Below, one piece after another: positions 1-9,071 of a stretch of 17,919 nucleotides of DNA. How positions within the stretch are numbered: the first letter of the stretch is position 1; every line of letters begins with the position of its first letter. The translations under genes and the position numbers were made by a program. The notes under the pieces are model-generated. The model saw only the letters and a program-made list of their open reading frames with translations, did not search any database and was not told the DNA's origin. The stretch lies in assembly GCA_005880525.1 (NCBI GenBank), contig VBFW01000165.1, forward strand, positions 1 through 17,919, read 5' to 3'. The DNA comes from Chloroflexota bacterium (GTDB taxonomy: Bacteria > Chloroflexota > Dormibacteria > Dormibacterales > Dormibacteraceae).

Positions 1-1
1 C

Positions 2-1030
2 TCGGTCTCCCCCATCCACTGGATCCGCCACAACTGCCATATGGGCGGCGGCGCCGCCGCGGACCGCGTGGCGGTCGGGCGGCAGCTTGGCGCCATGCCA
101 GACAGCACCGAGGCGATGGCGAGCGGCGAGATCGGCTTCGCTCACCTGGCGCTCATCGCACGTACGGCTGCGGCCATCGCCGAGTCCGGCACCAACAAGC
201 CATTCGACGAGACGGCTCTCCTCAGCAAGGCTCGCCAGTTCAGCGTCGGACGCTTCCGCAACTTCTGCCTTCACATGCGTCACGCCGACGACCCGAAGGG
301 CTACACACAGGACGAGGTCAGTGCCGTCGAAGCCCGCTCCCTCACCATCAGCACAGGCGGAGGCGGCATGGTCTGGCTCCGCGGCGTGCTCGACCCCGAA
401 GGCGGCGCCACAGTGCGCACCGCCCTTGAGGCACTCGCACACAAGGCAGGCAAAGGCGACGACAGGACGCACGACCGCCGTCTCGCCGACGCGCTGGTAG
501 GACAGTCTCGATACGCGCTCGACCACGCCTCGCTTCCGCAGCGTGGCGGCCGGCGCCCTCACCTCCAGGTCACGACCTCCCTCGAAACCCTCGAGCAGCG
601 CCTCGGCGCTCCCGCGGCGGACCTCGACCTGTCGATTCCCATCTCCTCAGCCGCCGTCAAGCGCCTGGCGTGCGACTGCCGCATCACTCGCATCCTTCTC
701 GACTCCGACTCGCTGGTCATCGATGTGGGCCGCGCGAAGCGCACGGTTCCAACCGCCACCCGATGCGCCCTCGACGTCCGCGACAAGGGCTGCAAGTGGC
801 CGGGCTGCGACCGGCCGGCTTCATGGAGCGACGCGCACCACCTCATCCACTGGATCGATGACGGCCCTACTGACCTCGCCAACCTGGTCCTGCTCTGTCA
901 CCGCCACCACTGGATGGTCCATGAGGGGCAATGGCAGATCGTCAAGACCGATGACGGTCAGATCCTCACAATCCCGCCGCAGCTCGATCTGTTCAACCGG
1001 CCTCGCGGTCCCGACGTTCGAGTCGCGTGA
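2..1030 (+). CDS. DUF222 (13E12 repeat) HNH endonuclease-like protein, 5' partial
   Basis: The frame is open to the left edge of the window, so the gene starts upstream. The ATG at 41 lies inside the conserved DUF222 domain (WIRHNCHMGGGAAADRVAVG), so it is probably not the true start. The N-terminal two thirds are DUF222-like. The C-terminus holds a clear HNH domain at about nt 760-930: a CKWPGC cysteine pair, then SDAHHLIHW, then LVLLCHRHHWMVHEGQW, which supplies the His and Asn/His metal-binding residues of the fold. Family knowledge: DUF222-HNH proteins are multicopy in many high-GC bacteria. They are predicted metal-dependent DNA endonucleases, mostly without demonstrated function. The TGA stop (1028-1030) overlaps the ATG of dnaE2 at 1030 (TGATG), so the two are probably translationally coupled. 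The family call is firm; the nuclease activity and cellular role are inferred. Confidence 0.88.
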   Translation, partial: SVSPIHWIRHNCHMGGGAAADRVAVGRQLGAMPDSTEAMASGEIGFAHLALIARTAAAIAESGTNKPFDETALLSKARQFSVGRFRNFCLHMRHADDPKGYTQDEVSAVEARSLTISTGGGGMVWLRGVLDPEGGATVRTALEALAHKAGKGDDRTHDRRLADALVGQSRYALDHASLPQRGGRRPHLQVTTSLETLEQRLGAPAADLDLSIPISSAAVKRLACDCRITRILLDSDSLVIDVGRAKRTVPTATRCALDVRDKGCKWPGCDRPASWSDAHHLIHWIDDGPTDLANLVLLCHRHHWMVHEGQWQIVKTDDGQILTIPPQLDLFNRPRGPDVRVA

Positions 1031-4000
1031 TGAACGCGGCGCCATACGTCGAGCTTCACTGCCACTCGAACTTCTCCTTCCTCGACGGCGGCTCGCACCC
1101 GTATGAGCTGGCGGTGCGAGCCGCTGAGCTCGAGATGCCGGCGATCGCCATCACCGACTCCGGCGGCGTCTACGGCGCCGTTCGTTTCCTCCAGGCATGT
1201 CGCAAGGTCGGCGTCAAACCGCTGATCGGCGCCGCCCTCGAGGTCGACGGCGAGGAGCTCGTGATGATCGCCCGCAACCTCGCGGGCTATTCGAAGCTGT
1301 GCCGGCTGCTCAGCGTCGCCCACCACGACCAGCCCAAAGGCGAGGCACGGGCCTCGCTTCACACGGTCACCGAGCATCGCGGCGACCTCTTCTACCTCAG
1401 CGCGACCGACGACGAGAACCGCCTGCGCGCACTGCAGGAGGCGCTCGGCCGCGACGTCGTGTTCAGCGAGCTCCACCACCACATGTCGCCCGAGGACGCA
1501 TGGATCCTCGAGGGCCGCGCGGCGATGGCGCGACGTTGCGGCGCAAACGTCGTCGCAACCAACGAGGTCCACTACCACGTGCGCGAGCGGCGTCGCATGC
1601 ACGACGCGCTGGTTGCCATTCGCCACCGCAAGACGCTAGACGAGGCACGACCGCACCTCTTCCCCAACGCCGAGCACTGCCTCAAGTCCAGCGACGAGCT
1701 GCGCCAAATCTTCAAAGACCACGCAGAAGCCCTCGCCACGCCGTGGGAGATCGCCCAGGAGTGCGACATCGACCTCGACTTTCGCAAGGTCCGCTTCCCT
1801 GGCTATCCCGTGCCGCCAGGCGAGACGCCGTTCTCTTACCTCTACAAGCTCTGCTTCGAAGGCGTGCGCGCGCGCTATCGGCCCATCACCCCGGACGTGG
1901 CCAAGCGCCTGCAGCGCGAGCTCGAGGTCATCGAGAAGACCGGCCTGGCCGAGTTCTTCCTCATCAACTGGGACCTCATGCGCTTCGCGCGCGAGCACGG
2001 TGTGCCGGGCCAGGGCCGCGGCTCAGCCGCGGACTCCATCGTCGCCTACGTCCTCGGCATCACGCGCGTCGATCCCATCGAGCACAACCTCCTGTTCGAG
2101 CGCTTCCTCCACGAGGAGATGACCAGCACCCCCGACATCGACATCGACTTCTCGACGGAGCACCGCGAGCAGGTGATCCAGTACGTCTACGACAAGTACG
2201 GCTGGGAGCGCACCGGGATGGTCTGCAACGTCGTCACGTTCCAGCCCCGCATGGCGATCCGGCAGATTGGCAAGGCGCTCGGCTTCTCGGCCGAGCTGCT
2301 CGACCGGCTGGCCAAAGGTGTCGACCGCTGGTTCAGCGAGGACGTCGAGGACTCGATGTTCGGCTCGGTACCGCCGCCGGACACGAGACCGCAGAGCTGG
2401 CAGCACTTCCTCGAGCTGAGCCGCGAGGTGATCGACTTCCCGAGACACCTGTCGATCCATAACGGAGGAATGCTCGTGACGGGCGAGCCCCTGGTGGACA
2501 TCGCGCCGGTCGAGCCGGCGGCGATGGAAGGAAGACGCGTCGTCCAGTTCAACAAGGACGACGTCGAGGACCTCGGCCTCATCAAGATGGACATGCTCGG
2601 GCTGCGAACCCTCTCCGTCGTCGCCGAATGTCTCGAGCTCATCAAGGAGAGGACCGGCACAAAGCCAGACCTCGACGCCCTGACCCTCGACGACCCCAAG
2701 GTATTCGAGACGTGCGGTGAGGCCGACACCATCGGCGTCTTCCAGATCGAGTCGCGCGCGCAGATGCAAACGCTGCCGCGGACGAGGCCGAAGACCTTCA
2801 ACGACCTGGTGGTCGAGGTTGCGATCATTCGTCCCGGACCAATCCAGGGCAACGCCGTCCATCCCTACATCAATCGCAAGCAGGGTCGCGAGCCGGTGAC
2901 GTACGCGCACCCGCTTCTCGAACCGATCCTCAAGGACACGCTAGGGGTGATCCTCTACCAGGAGCAGATCATCGAGATCGCAATGTACGTCGCCGGCATG
3001 CGACCGAGCGTCGCCGACGGATTCCGACGAGCGATGACCCGTCACCTCAACCGCGTGGAGATGTCCTCACTGGAGGACGGCTTCATCAACGGTTGCCTGG
3101 CGAACAGCGTGCCGCGTGAAGTGGCTGATCAGCTCTTCACCGCAGTGCAAGGCTTCGCTGTCTACGGCTTCTGCCGCTCGCACGCCGCCGCGTTCGCCCG
3201 CACGTCATACGAAACGGTGTGGCTCAAGGTCTATCACCCTGTCGAGTTCGGCTGCGGCCTGCTGAACAACCAGCCGATGGGCTTCTACCACCCGAGCGTT
3301 CTGGTCGAAGACCTGAAGCGCCACGGCGTCAAAGTCCTGCCGGTCGACATCAATCGCTCGGACGTGCGCTGCCTCCCCGAGCAGCATGGCGACGAACACG
3401 CCATGCGCATCGGGTTCAACTACGTCCGCGACCTGGGCGAGGACGGCCGCAGCGCGATCGTCGAGGAGCGCGCGACGAACGGCCAGTACAGATCGTTCGA
3501 CACCTTCCTTGACCGCCTCAGAGGCAAACCCATCGGCCCCCGCGCAGTCCGCAACCTCGTCATGGTCGGCGCGTTCGACGGCCTCGGCGAGCCGCGACGC
3601 AACCTGCTGTGGGGCTGGCAGGAGCGCTGGCACGGCCGCGGCCTGAGACGCGGCATCGAGTCGCAGCACAACCTCCACCTCGACGCGGCGGCGCCAAAAG
3701 CAATCCCGGATGTCGACGAGTTCGACGCCAACCAGCTCGAGTACCGAATCTCAGACCTCTCGACAGGCCATCACCTCATCCACTTCTGCCGCGAGAGGCT
3801 CGACCAGCTCGGCGCGCTCCAGAGCAAAGCGCTGCCCAAGATCCCAAGCGGCAGGCAGGTGCGAGTCGCCGGTCTCGTGATCACACGCCAGGCGCCGTCG
3901 ACCGCCAAGAAGATCCGCTTCTTCACGCTCGAGGACGAGTTCGGCCACGTCAACGTCACCATCAAGCCCGACGTCTACGACCGCTACCGACGAATCGCCA

Positions 4001-4131
4001 ACCAGAAGCCGATCCTCGTCATCGACGGCGTGATGCAGCGCCAGGACGGAGTCTGGTCGGTGCTCGCGAACCACATCGAAGCGCTCGAAGGGATACCGAG
4101 GCCAAAGACCCGCTCGCACGACTACCGCTGA
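1030..4131 (+). CDS. dnaE2: Error-prone DNA polymerase, DnaE2/ImuC type
   Basis: C-family DNA polymerase alpha subunit of about 1033 residues, shorter than replicative DnaE1 (about 1160), as expected for DnaE2/ImuC. Residue numbers count from the in-frame GTG at 1027, an alternative start. The N-terminal PHP domain begins with HCHSNFSFLDG (residues 11-21). The palm contains PGQGRGSAAD (from 327) and PDIDIDF (from 369), giving catalytic Asp370 and Asp372. The third catalytic Asp is Asp522 in LIKMDMLGLRTL. An OB-fold follows at about 943-1020 (RQVRVAGLVITRQ). All three metal-binding aspartates are intact. Family role: translesion synthesis and damage-induced mutagenesis, normally with ImuA and ImuB. 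Neither is in the window; the gene immediately upstream is a DUF222-HNH gene whose stop overlaps this start. No good ribosome-binding site is visible, which fits coupled translation. No LexA box can be assessed because the operon start lies outside the window. Confidence 0.95.
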   Translation: MNAAPYVELHCHSNFSFLDGGSHPYELAVRAAELEMPAIAITDSGGVYGAVRFLQACRKVGVKPLIGAALEVDGEELVMIARNLAGYSKLCRLLSVAHHDQPKGEARASLHTVTEHRGDLFYLSATDDENRLRALQEALGRDVVFSELHHHMSPEDAWILEGRAAMARRCGANVVATNEVHYHVRERRRMHDALVAIRHRKTLDEARPHLFPNAEHCLKSSDELRQIFKDHAEALATPWEIAQECDIDLDFRKVRFPGYPVPPGETPFSYLYKLCFEGVRARYRPITPDVAKRLQRELEVIEKTGLAEFFLINWDLMRFAREHGVPGQGRGSAADSIVAYVLGITRVDPIEHNLLFERFLHEEMTSTPDIDIDFSTEHREQVIQYVYDKYGWERTGMVCNVVTFQPRMAIRQIGKALGFSAELLDRLAKGVDRWFSEDVEDSMFGSVPPPDTRPQSWQHFLELSREVIDFPRHLSIHNGGMLVTGEPLVDIAPVEPAAMEGRRVVQFNKDDVEDLGLIKMDMLGLRTLSVVAECLELIKERTGTKPDLDALTLDDPKVFETCGEADTIGVFQIESRAQMQTLPRTRPKTFNDLVVEVAIIRPGPIQGNAVHPYINRKQGREPVTYAHPLLEPILKDTLGVILYQEQIIEIAMYVAGMRPSVADGFRRAMTRHLNRVEMSSLEDGFINGCLANSVPREVADQLFTAVQGFAVYGFCRSHAAAFARTSYETVWLKVYHPVEFGCGLLNNQPMGFYHPSVLVEDLKRHGVKVLPVDINRSDVRCLPEQHGDEHAMRIGFNYVRDLGEDGRSAIVEERATNGQYRSFDTFLDRLRGKPIGPRAVRNLVMVGAFDGLGEPRRNLLWGWQERWHGRGLRRGIESQHNLHLDAAAPKAIPDVDEFDANQLEYRISDLSTGHHLIHFCRERLDQLGALQSKALPKIPSGRQVRVAGLVITRQAPSTAKKIRFFTLEDEFGHVNVTIKPDVYDRYRRIANQKPILVIDGVMQRQDGVWSVLANHIEALEGIPRPKTRSHDYR

Positions 4132-4158
4132 GCCGAGCAACAGGCATCATGAGCTGTC

Positions 4159-4854
4159 GTGTCGCGCGAGCACTGGGACCGGCAGGCCTCCAACTGGGCC
4201 CGATGGGCCCGCACGCCCGACTTCGACGCGTACTGGAAATATTCGCCGGCGTTCTTCGAGCTCGTCCCACCTCCAAAAAACCGCACCCTCGAGATCGGCT
4301 GCGGTGAAGGGCGCGTCGCGCGGGATCTCCAGAAACGTGGCCACAGGGTCACCGCTGTAGATGCGACGGCCGGACTGATCACTCTCGCCCGCGATGCAGA
4401 TCCCGCAGGCGTCTATCTCCGATGCGATGCGGCCGCGCTGCCTTTCGACTCCCACGCGTTCGATCTAGCTGTTTTCTACAACTCGCTCATGGACATCGAC
4501 GACATGGAGAGCAGCGTCCAGGAGGCGGCGAGGGTTCTGAAACCGGGAGGCGTGCTGTGTGCGTGCGTCACCCATCCCATCGCCGACGCCGGACATTTCG
4601 AGTCACGTGAGCCCGACGCACGATTCGTCATCGAAGACAGCTACCTGGGGCAGCGCAGGTGGGTCGAGGCACCGATGGAGCGCGGCGAGCTGCGCATGGA
4701 CTTCGCCGGCTGGGCGTATCCGCTAGAGGGCTACTTCGGCGCACTCGAGCGTGCGGGTTTCGTCATCGAGGCGCTGCGGGAACCACCACTCGCCAACGAC
4801 GAGCGCTGGAGCAGGATTCCCACCTTCCTGATGTTGCGGGCGCGAACGCATTAG
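4159..4854 (+). CDS. Class I SAM-dependent methyltransferase
   Basis: 231-residue soluble protein with a Rossmann-type methyltransferase fold. Motif I is LEIGCGEGRVA at residues 44-54. The acidic residue that contacts the SAM ribose is Asp68 in VTAVDAT. Motif II is CDAAALPF at 89-96, followed by LAVFYNSLMDIDD and the post-motif EAARVLKPGG. This resembles the UbiE/COQ5-like Methyltransf_11/25 group, but the substrate cannot be read from sequence. The start is GTG: an in-frame TGA at 4150-4152 closes the frame just upstream and no ATG is available nearby. The gene lies 27 nt after dnaE2 and 39 nt before the DUF1003 gene, all on the same strand, so it could be on the same transcript. There is no obvious functional link to mutagenesis. 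Confidence 0.85.
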   Translation: MSREHWDRQASNWARWARTPDFDAYWKYSPAFFELVPPPKNRTLEIGCGEGRVARDLQKRGHRVTAVDATAGLITLARDADPAGVYLRCDAAALPFDSHAFDLAVFYNSLMDIDDMESSVQEAARVLKPGGVLCACVTHPIADAGHFESREPDARFVIEDSYLGQRRWVEAPMERGELRMDFAGWAYPLEGYFGALERAGFVIEALREPPLANDERWSRIPTFLMLRARTH

Positions 4855-4893
4855 CCCTTCACGACTTACTTTCAGTAGCCAACCCAGGGCGAT

Positions 4894-5472
4894 TTGAGCG
4901 AAGCTATCAATCAAATGGCCATTGGCAGAGAGATCGAAGACATCGCGCGCGAGCTGATCAGGCATCAGCACGACCACCCGCCCGTCCGCGACCTCAACCG
5001 CGAAGTCGACCGCAAGCAGACGATCGCCGACCGCATGGGCGCCGACTTCGCAAGGCTCATCGGCAGCTGGATCTTCGTCCTCGCGCAGCTGGGACTGATG
5101 GTCGTCTGGGTGATCCTCAACGCCATCGCCTCGTTCGCGCACTGGGATCCCGCCCCCTTCCAACTCCTCAACTTCGTCCTCAGCCTCGAGGCCACTCTCT
5201 GGGCGAGCCTCGTCCTGATGACCCTCAACCGTCAGTCCGACCGCGACCGCCTGCGCGCCCAGCACGACTACGAGCTCGACGTCAAATCAGAGGAAGAGAT
5301 CAAGGCGCTGATGAACCACCTCATGCATCAGGACGAGATCCTGCTGCAGATCGTCAACCGCCTCGACCGCAGCGACAGCGAGATGAAGCGGCTGCTGCGC
5401 CGCCTCGAAGGCACTGACAACGGCGGCACCGGCCACGCGCCTCACACCGAAGGCGCCAGGCGCCCGACCTAG
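4894..5472 (+). CDS. DUF1003 family membrane protein
   Basis: About 192 residues. The core matches DUF1003: IADRMGADFARLIGSWIF, then VVWVILNAIASFAHWDPAPF, then LLNFVLSLEATLWASLVLMT, then NRQSDRDRLRAQHDYELDV. Two transmembrane helices are seen at about 56-80 and 91-111. A charged helical cytoplasmic tail follows (about 115-170), rich in heptad-like Leu/Ile spacing (ALMNHLMHQDEILLQIVNRL). Function is unknown; the family is often described as a cyclic-nucleotide-associated or inner-membrane protein without firm biochemistry. The proposed start is TTG at 4894, preceded by AGGGCGA. An in-frame ATG at 4915 is the alternative and would shorten the protein by seven residues. The TAG stop lies inside a CTAG palindrome that is also the stop of the convergent gene. 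Confidence 0.85.
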   Translation: MSEAINQMAIGREIEDIARELIRHQHDHPPVRDLNREVDRKQTIADRMGADFARLIGSWIFVLAQLGLMVVWVILNAIASFAHWDPAPFQLLNFVLSLEATLWASLVLMTLNRQSDRDRLRAQHDYELDVKSEEEIKALMNHLMHQDEILLQIVNRLDRSDSEMKRLLRRLEGTDNGGTGHAPHTEGARRPT

Positions 5473-7421
5473 CCCGACTCCGGCTCCGCCACCCGATACA
5501 CGCGGTACTCGCCGTTGTCGTAGACCAGCGTCCCGTGCTGCGCCCAGTACGAGGCGTTGGCGCCATGCAGCGGCGACAGCTCCTGCGGTCCGATCAACAC
5601 GTAGCTCACGTGGTACATCTTCAGCAGCTCCGGCGTGGACGGGTCGCCCTGCAGCATGAGCTGCGCGTCGTTGGTCTTCTGGCCGTAATCCGCAAGGCCA
5701 TACGTGAACAGCCAGCCGGGGTACCCGATCATCACCCGCCGCCCTGACAGCGTCGGAATCGGACTGTTGTGCTCGTCAGCAACGAGGAAAATCGCGCCGG
5801 GCGGCGTGTGCGAACGCACCCAGTCCGCCAGCTGCAGGCCGCGCGTGTCGACGAACTGGTATGAGCTGACGGTCGTGTCCCGAGCGCGTGCAAGATCGAG
5901 CCCGCCGCTGAACACCATCAACACGAGCATCACCGCCGCCGCCACCGACCCCAGCGCTCCGCGCTGAAACAGCGCCGCCAGCACCCCGCCGACGACGATG
6001 CTGCCCAGCAGCGCAAAGAAGATGAAGAACTTCGTGTTGTCCCAGTCCCACGGCTGCAGCACGATCATCGACGGAACCGCGAACCACAGCCACATCGGCG
6101 CAAACCAGGTGGCGAACCTCGTGGGAACCCAGCGGTTCACGATGTGGCCCGCGATGATGAGTGGGATCAGCAGCGACGTGTTCTTGATCCAGAACCACAC
6201 GAAGTCGGGCACCGCCCACAGCAGGCCGTCGCGCTTGATGTCCGTGAAGGCCAGCCAGCCCGGCTCGATGCAGTAGCCGAGGAAACCCCCGCTGTCGCCG
6301 CAGTAGCTGTTGTTCGCGGGCGGCCACATCCACACCAGGACCGGCAAGGCGAGCACGACCGCGGGCACGAAAAACGCGAACCACTCGCGCCGCCGCGTGA
6401 ACAGGAACCAGAACGCCGACAACGCGACCACGGTGCCCCACGCGTGCACGTGAAACGCCGGCATCAGCCCTGTCACGACGCCCGCAACGAGATATGCGGG
6501 CCAGCCGAGCTCCTCGCGCGTGGCCGTCCACACCAGCACCAGCACGATCAGGGCGAGGCTGAACCCAAACAGCGTCGTGCGCTGCGGCACCAGGTAAGCG
6601 AGCACCGGATTGAGCCATTGGAAGTTCAGCTCGCGGTCGAGCGTGTACTCCCGCGGCAGATGCGCAACCACGCGCAGCCCCCGCGCGGCAACGTCCCCAA
6701 GCAGATAAACGAAACCGATGCCGCCGCTCATCAGGAAGACAAGGGTCGCGATCGCCGCGGCTGCCCGGCCGCCCGTGAACCGCCTGGCCGCCAAATACAT
6801 GACTGCGGGGAAAGCGAGGCCGAGAAGTCCCGAGGTCAGGACGAGCGATGACGTCAGCGATGAACCCAGCGGCACGAGGTTGGCCGCGAGGAAATCCATC
6901 ATGAAGGGGTAGCCAAGGTGGTTCCCCGGATCGATCGGGAACTCGGGCGGGAAGTTGTGTCCGTATGCGAACGAGCCGGTGAATGAAAGGTGCGCGGCCC
7001 AGTCGCCCCAGATGTTGATGTAGCCCGCGTACAGCCCGTCCGGCCGGTACTGGTAAGCGACGCCGAGAAACGGCACCGTCCACGCAGCGCACACAAGGAA
7101 GACCGCGGCGAGCGGCCACGGATGACCTGGTGACCTGAGCGGACGCGTCCAGCGCGCCCGCGAGTCGACAAGATCGGCGGCAAGCTTCGCTCGGTTCAAA
7201 ACCAGGATCGCCACTGCGACCGCGGTGGTGGTCAGCATCGCGATCAGCACGGTGGCGAGGGTCACGTCGCGGACGGCCATCGACAGGATGAAGCTCACCG
7301 ACGCTACCGCCATCGCGCCGAGCACTGTCCCGAACGCGATCCGCTCCTCGAGGTTGAGCTCGACCTGGCTGAGGTAGGTGACCCCGAAGCCGGCGACTAC
7401 GCAGGCCGCAAGCAGGAGCAA
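5469..7421 (-). CDS. Large polytopic membrane protein, probable GT-C fold glycosyltransferase
   Basis: About 650 residues with ten or more hydrophobic segments, and a soluble C-terminal region (about 540-650) expected outside the membrane (FVDTRGLQLADWVRSH, RRVMIGYPGWLF, VSYVLIGPQE, YRVYRV). The first large loop contains YINIWGDWAAHLS with Asp140, in the position where GT-C enzymes keep catalytic acidic residues, followed by PGNHLGYPFMMDF. This architecture fits lipid-linked-sugar glycosyltransferases, but the exact family is not recognised. An upstream open extension in this frame (to 7604) overlaps the preceding gene and encodes Arg/Ser/Cys-rich sequence unlike a membrane protein, so it is rejected. 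The first plausible start after it is TTG at 7421, 7 nt beyond the stop of the PMT gene. No strong ribosome-binding site is seen. Last gene of the minus-strand run. Confidence 0.72.
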   Translation of the reverse strand: MLLLAACVVAGFGVTYLSQVELNLEERIAFGTVLGAMAVASVSFILSMAVRDVTLATVLIAMLTTTAVAVAILVLNRAKLAADLVDSRARWTRPLRSPGHPWPLAAVFLVCAAWTVPFLGVAYQYRPDGLYAGYINIWGDWAAHLSFTGSFAYGHNFPPEFPIDPGNHLGYPFMMDFLAANLVPLGSSLTSSLVLTSGLLGLAFPAVMYLAARRFTGGRAAAAIATLVFLMSGGIGFVYLLGDVAARGLRVVAHLPREYTLDRELNFQWLNPVLAYLVPQRTTLFGFSLALIVLVLVWTATREELGWPAYLVAGVVTGLMPAFHVHAWGTVVALSAFWFLFTRRREWFAFFVPAVVLALPVLVWMWPPANNSYCGDSGGFLGYCIEPGWLAFTDIKRDGLLWAVPDFVWFWIKNTSLLIPLIIAGHIVNRWVPTRFATWFAPMWLWFAVPSMIVLQPWDWDNTKFFIFFALLGSIVVGGVLAALFQRGALGSVAAAVMLVLMVFSGGLDLARARDTTVSSYQFVDTRGLQLADWVRSHTPPGAIFLVADEHNSPIPTLSGRRVMIGYPGWLFTYGLADYGQKTNDAQLMLQGDPSTPELLKMYHVSYVLIGPQELSPLHGANASYWAQHGTLVYDNGEYRVYRVAEPESG

Positions 7422-7428
7422 GGCGCGA

Positions 7429-9051
7429 TCAGTTCCAGCAGAACAGCTGCGGCTTGCTGGCCGGCAGCTTCGGGTCGCAGCTCGTGAGCAGCAGCTTTGG
7501 ACCCCACGGCGGCGAATCGGGACCTCTGAACCAGGCTCCGTCAGAAAGAGGAAGCGCCGCGCACACGGGATAGAAGTACATGAAGAACACGACCGCGACC
7601 ACAAGGTGCGCGATTGCGACCTTGGGTCCCCACGAAGGCGCGTGCTCCGCGAGCCACGTCAGCACGAACGCCAGCGCGAGGACCATGAAGATGAGCCCGC
7701 CGATCATCTCGTAGATGAACAGCACGCGCGTGATCGGCGCCCACGGCAGGTATTGCGTAATGAACCCGACCAGGATCACAGCGGCGGGAAAGCTGCGGTG
7801 CCGGACGATGAAGTACGGGAGCGACAGCACGCACGGGATGCTCGTCCACCAGATCCACGGGTTGCCCAGGTTGTAGATGAGCGCGTACAGCGGCTGGCCG
7901 GAGAACTGGTCGGTGCCGAGGTTGGTGTACTCGGCGTAGTAGAGGACCGGCCGCGCGAGCAGCGGCCACGACCACCACGGCGAACCGTACGGATGCGTGG
8001 CCGTCAGCGTCGCGTGGTAGCGGTACGAATCCTGGTTGTACGCGATGAGGTCGGCCAGCGACCTGAACTGTCCGCGCGCGAAGAACGGATACCACGACGC
8101 GATGTACACGCCTATGGGAATGACCGCGAGCGCAAGCACGAGCACTGGCAGATACGTCGCGAGCGGGACGTCGCCAGGAAGCTTGAGCTCACGGTTGCGC
8201 CACCATCGCCACGCGATCCCCGCCACGAGGAAGAAGCCGATCGACGCCAACGCCGCGAGCACGATCCACTTCGCGGCGATGCCCGCGCCCAGCGCGAGGC
8301 CCAGCAGCACCAGGGACCAGAGCGATCCTTTGCGCGTGGTGCTCTGCACGTGGACAAGGAACAGGTAGTACGACAGCAGGATGAAGAAGACCGGAAAGAT
8401 GTCGATCATCCCGATGCGCGACTGGATGAAGAACATCCCGTCGAAGCACACGAAGGTCGCGGCCGCGATCGCAAACAGGCGCCTGGGCCACATGCGCAGC
8501 GCGAGCAGGTACATCAGCGGGATGCAGAGCGTGCCGATGATGGCGGAGGAGATGCGCCAGCCGAACGTGTTGTAGCCCAGGTCGATGTAATCCCCCTGCG
8601 CACCCTGGAACGTGGCCCGGAACGATCCGTACGCCCACTCCCCTGCCGCGATCATCTCCTTGCCCAGCGGAGGTTCCGGGTCGAAGTAGTTGTAAGGACA
8701 CTCGACAGTGGTCCGTTTGCACTTCTCCATGCCCTTGACGTCCTTGCGTGCGAAGTCCGGGAAATAGACCTCGTCGAAAACCTGTCCGTTGGGCGGGGAC
8801 AGCACCTGGTTCGGGTCCTTGTATCCGCGGGTGAACGGATAGGCGAGGCCGCACAGTGTCCCTGGGTCTCCGTACACGTCGACCGGCGTGTTCGGCACGC
8901 AGAAGCTGATCGGCTGGCCGCTGAACGGATGCGCGATGAAGTCCGGCGTGATCGGGCTGAAGAACCTGATGAAGAACGCGATCGCGGTCAGGGTGACCAA
9001 CGCGACGACATCCCAGCCCCGCAGCCTCAGGGCCCGCAGCAGGTTGGACAT
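7429..9051 (-). CDS. Dolichyl-phosphate-mannose-protein mannosyltransferase (PMT/GT39) family protein
   Basis: 540 residues and polytopic. PMT hallmarks are clear: the acidic pair Asp93-Glu94 in FDEVYFPDFARK, matching the catalytic DE of the first extracytoplasmic loop; FDPEPPLGKEMIAAGEWAYG (residues 123-142), the PMT DxxPPLGK motif; GWRISSAIIGTL; and DGMFFIQSRIGMIDIF. Family role: transfer of mannose from polyprenyl-phosphate-mannose to Ser/Thr of exported proteins, at the membrane. Between the first helix (about 15-31) and the DE pair lies an unusually long loop (about 36-91) with Cys51 and Cys67; further Cys111 and Cys118 precede the second motif, so disulfides are possible. The ATG at 9051 is chosen because longer starts run into the upstream gene and add hydrophilic non-family sequence. 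A GAGGT lies upstream. Bacterial sugar donor and acceptor are unknown here. Confidence 0.85.
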   Translation of the reverse strand: MSNLLRALRLRGWDVVALVTLTAIAFFIRFFSPITPDFIAHPFSGQPISFCVPNTPVDVYGDPGTLCGLAYPFTRGYKDPNQVLSPPNGQVFDEVYFPDFARKDVKGMEKCKRTTVECPYNYFDPEPPLGKEMIAAGEWAYGSFRATFQGAQGDYIDLGYNTFGWRISSAIIGTLCIPLMYLLALRMWPRRLFAIAAATFVCFDGMFFIQSRIGMIDIFPVFFILLSYYLFLVHVQSTTRKGSLWSLVLLGLALGAGIAAKWIVLAALASIGFFLVAGIAWRWWRNRELKLPGDVPLATYLPVLVLALAVIPIGVYIASWYPFFARGQFRSLADLIAYNQDSYRYHATLTATHPYGSPWWSWPLLARPVLYYAEYTNLGTDQFSGQPLYALIYNLGNPWIWWTSIPCVLSLPYFIVRHRSFPAAVILVGFITQYLPWAPITRVLFIYEMIGGLIFMVLALAFVLTWLAEHAPSWGPKVAIAHLVVAVVFFMYFYPVCAALPLSDGAWFRGPDSPPWGPKLLLTSCDPKLPASKPQLFCWN

Positions 9052-9071
9052 GCGGCGCTCGCCGACCTCGG

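Noticed and set aside
1197..2462. A 421-codon frame inside dnaE2 on the same strand
   Set aside because: It is an Arg/Pro/Ala-rich shadow frame; the overlapping dnaE2 frame carries all polymerase motifs without interruption.
7422..7604. N-terminal extension of the GT-C-like membrane protein
   Set aside because: It lies entirely within the PMT gene and encodes Ser/Arg/Cys-rich sequence; the hydrophobic first helix begins only after the PMT stop.
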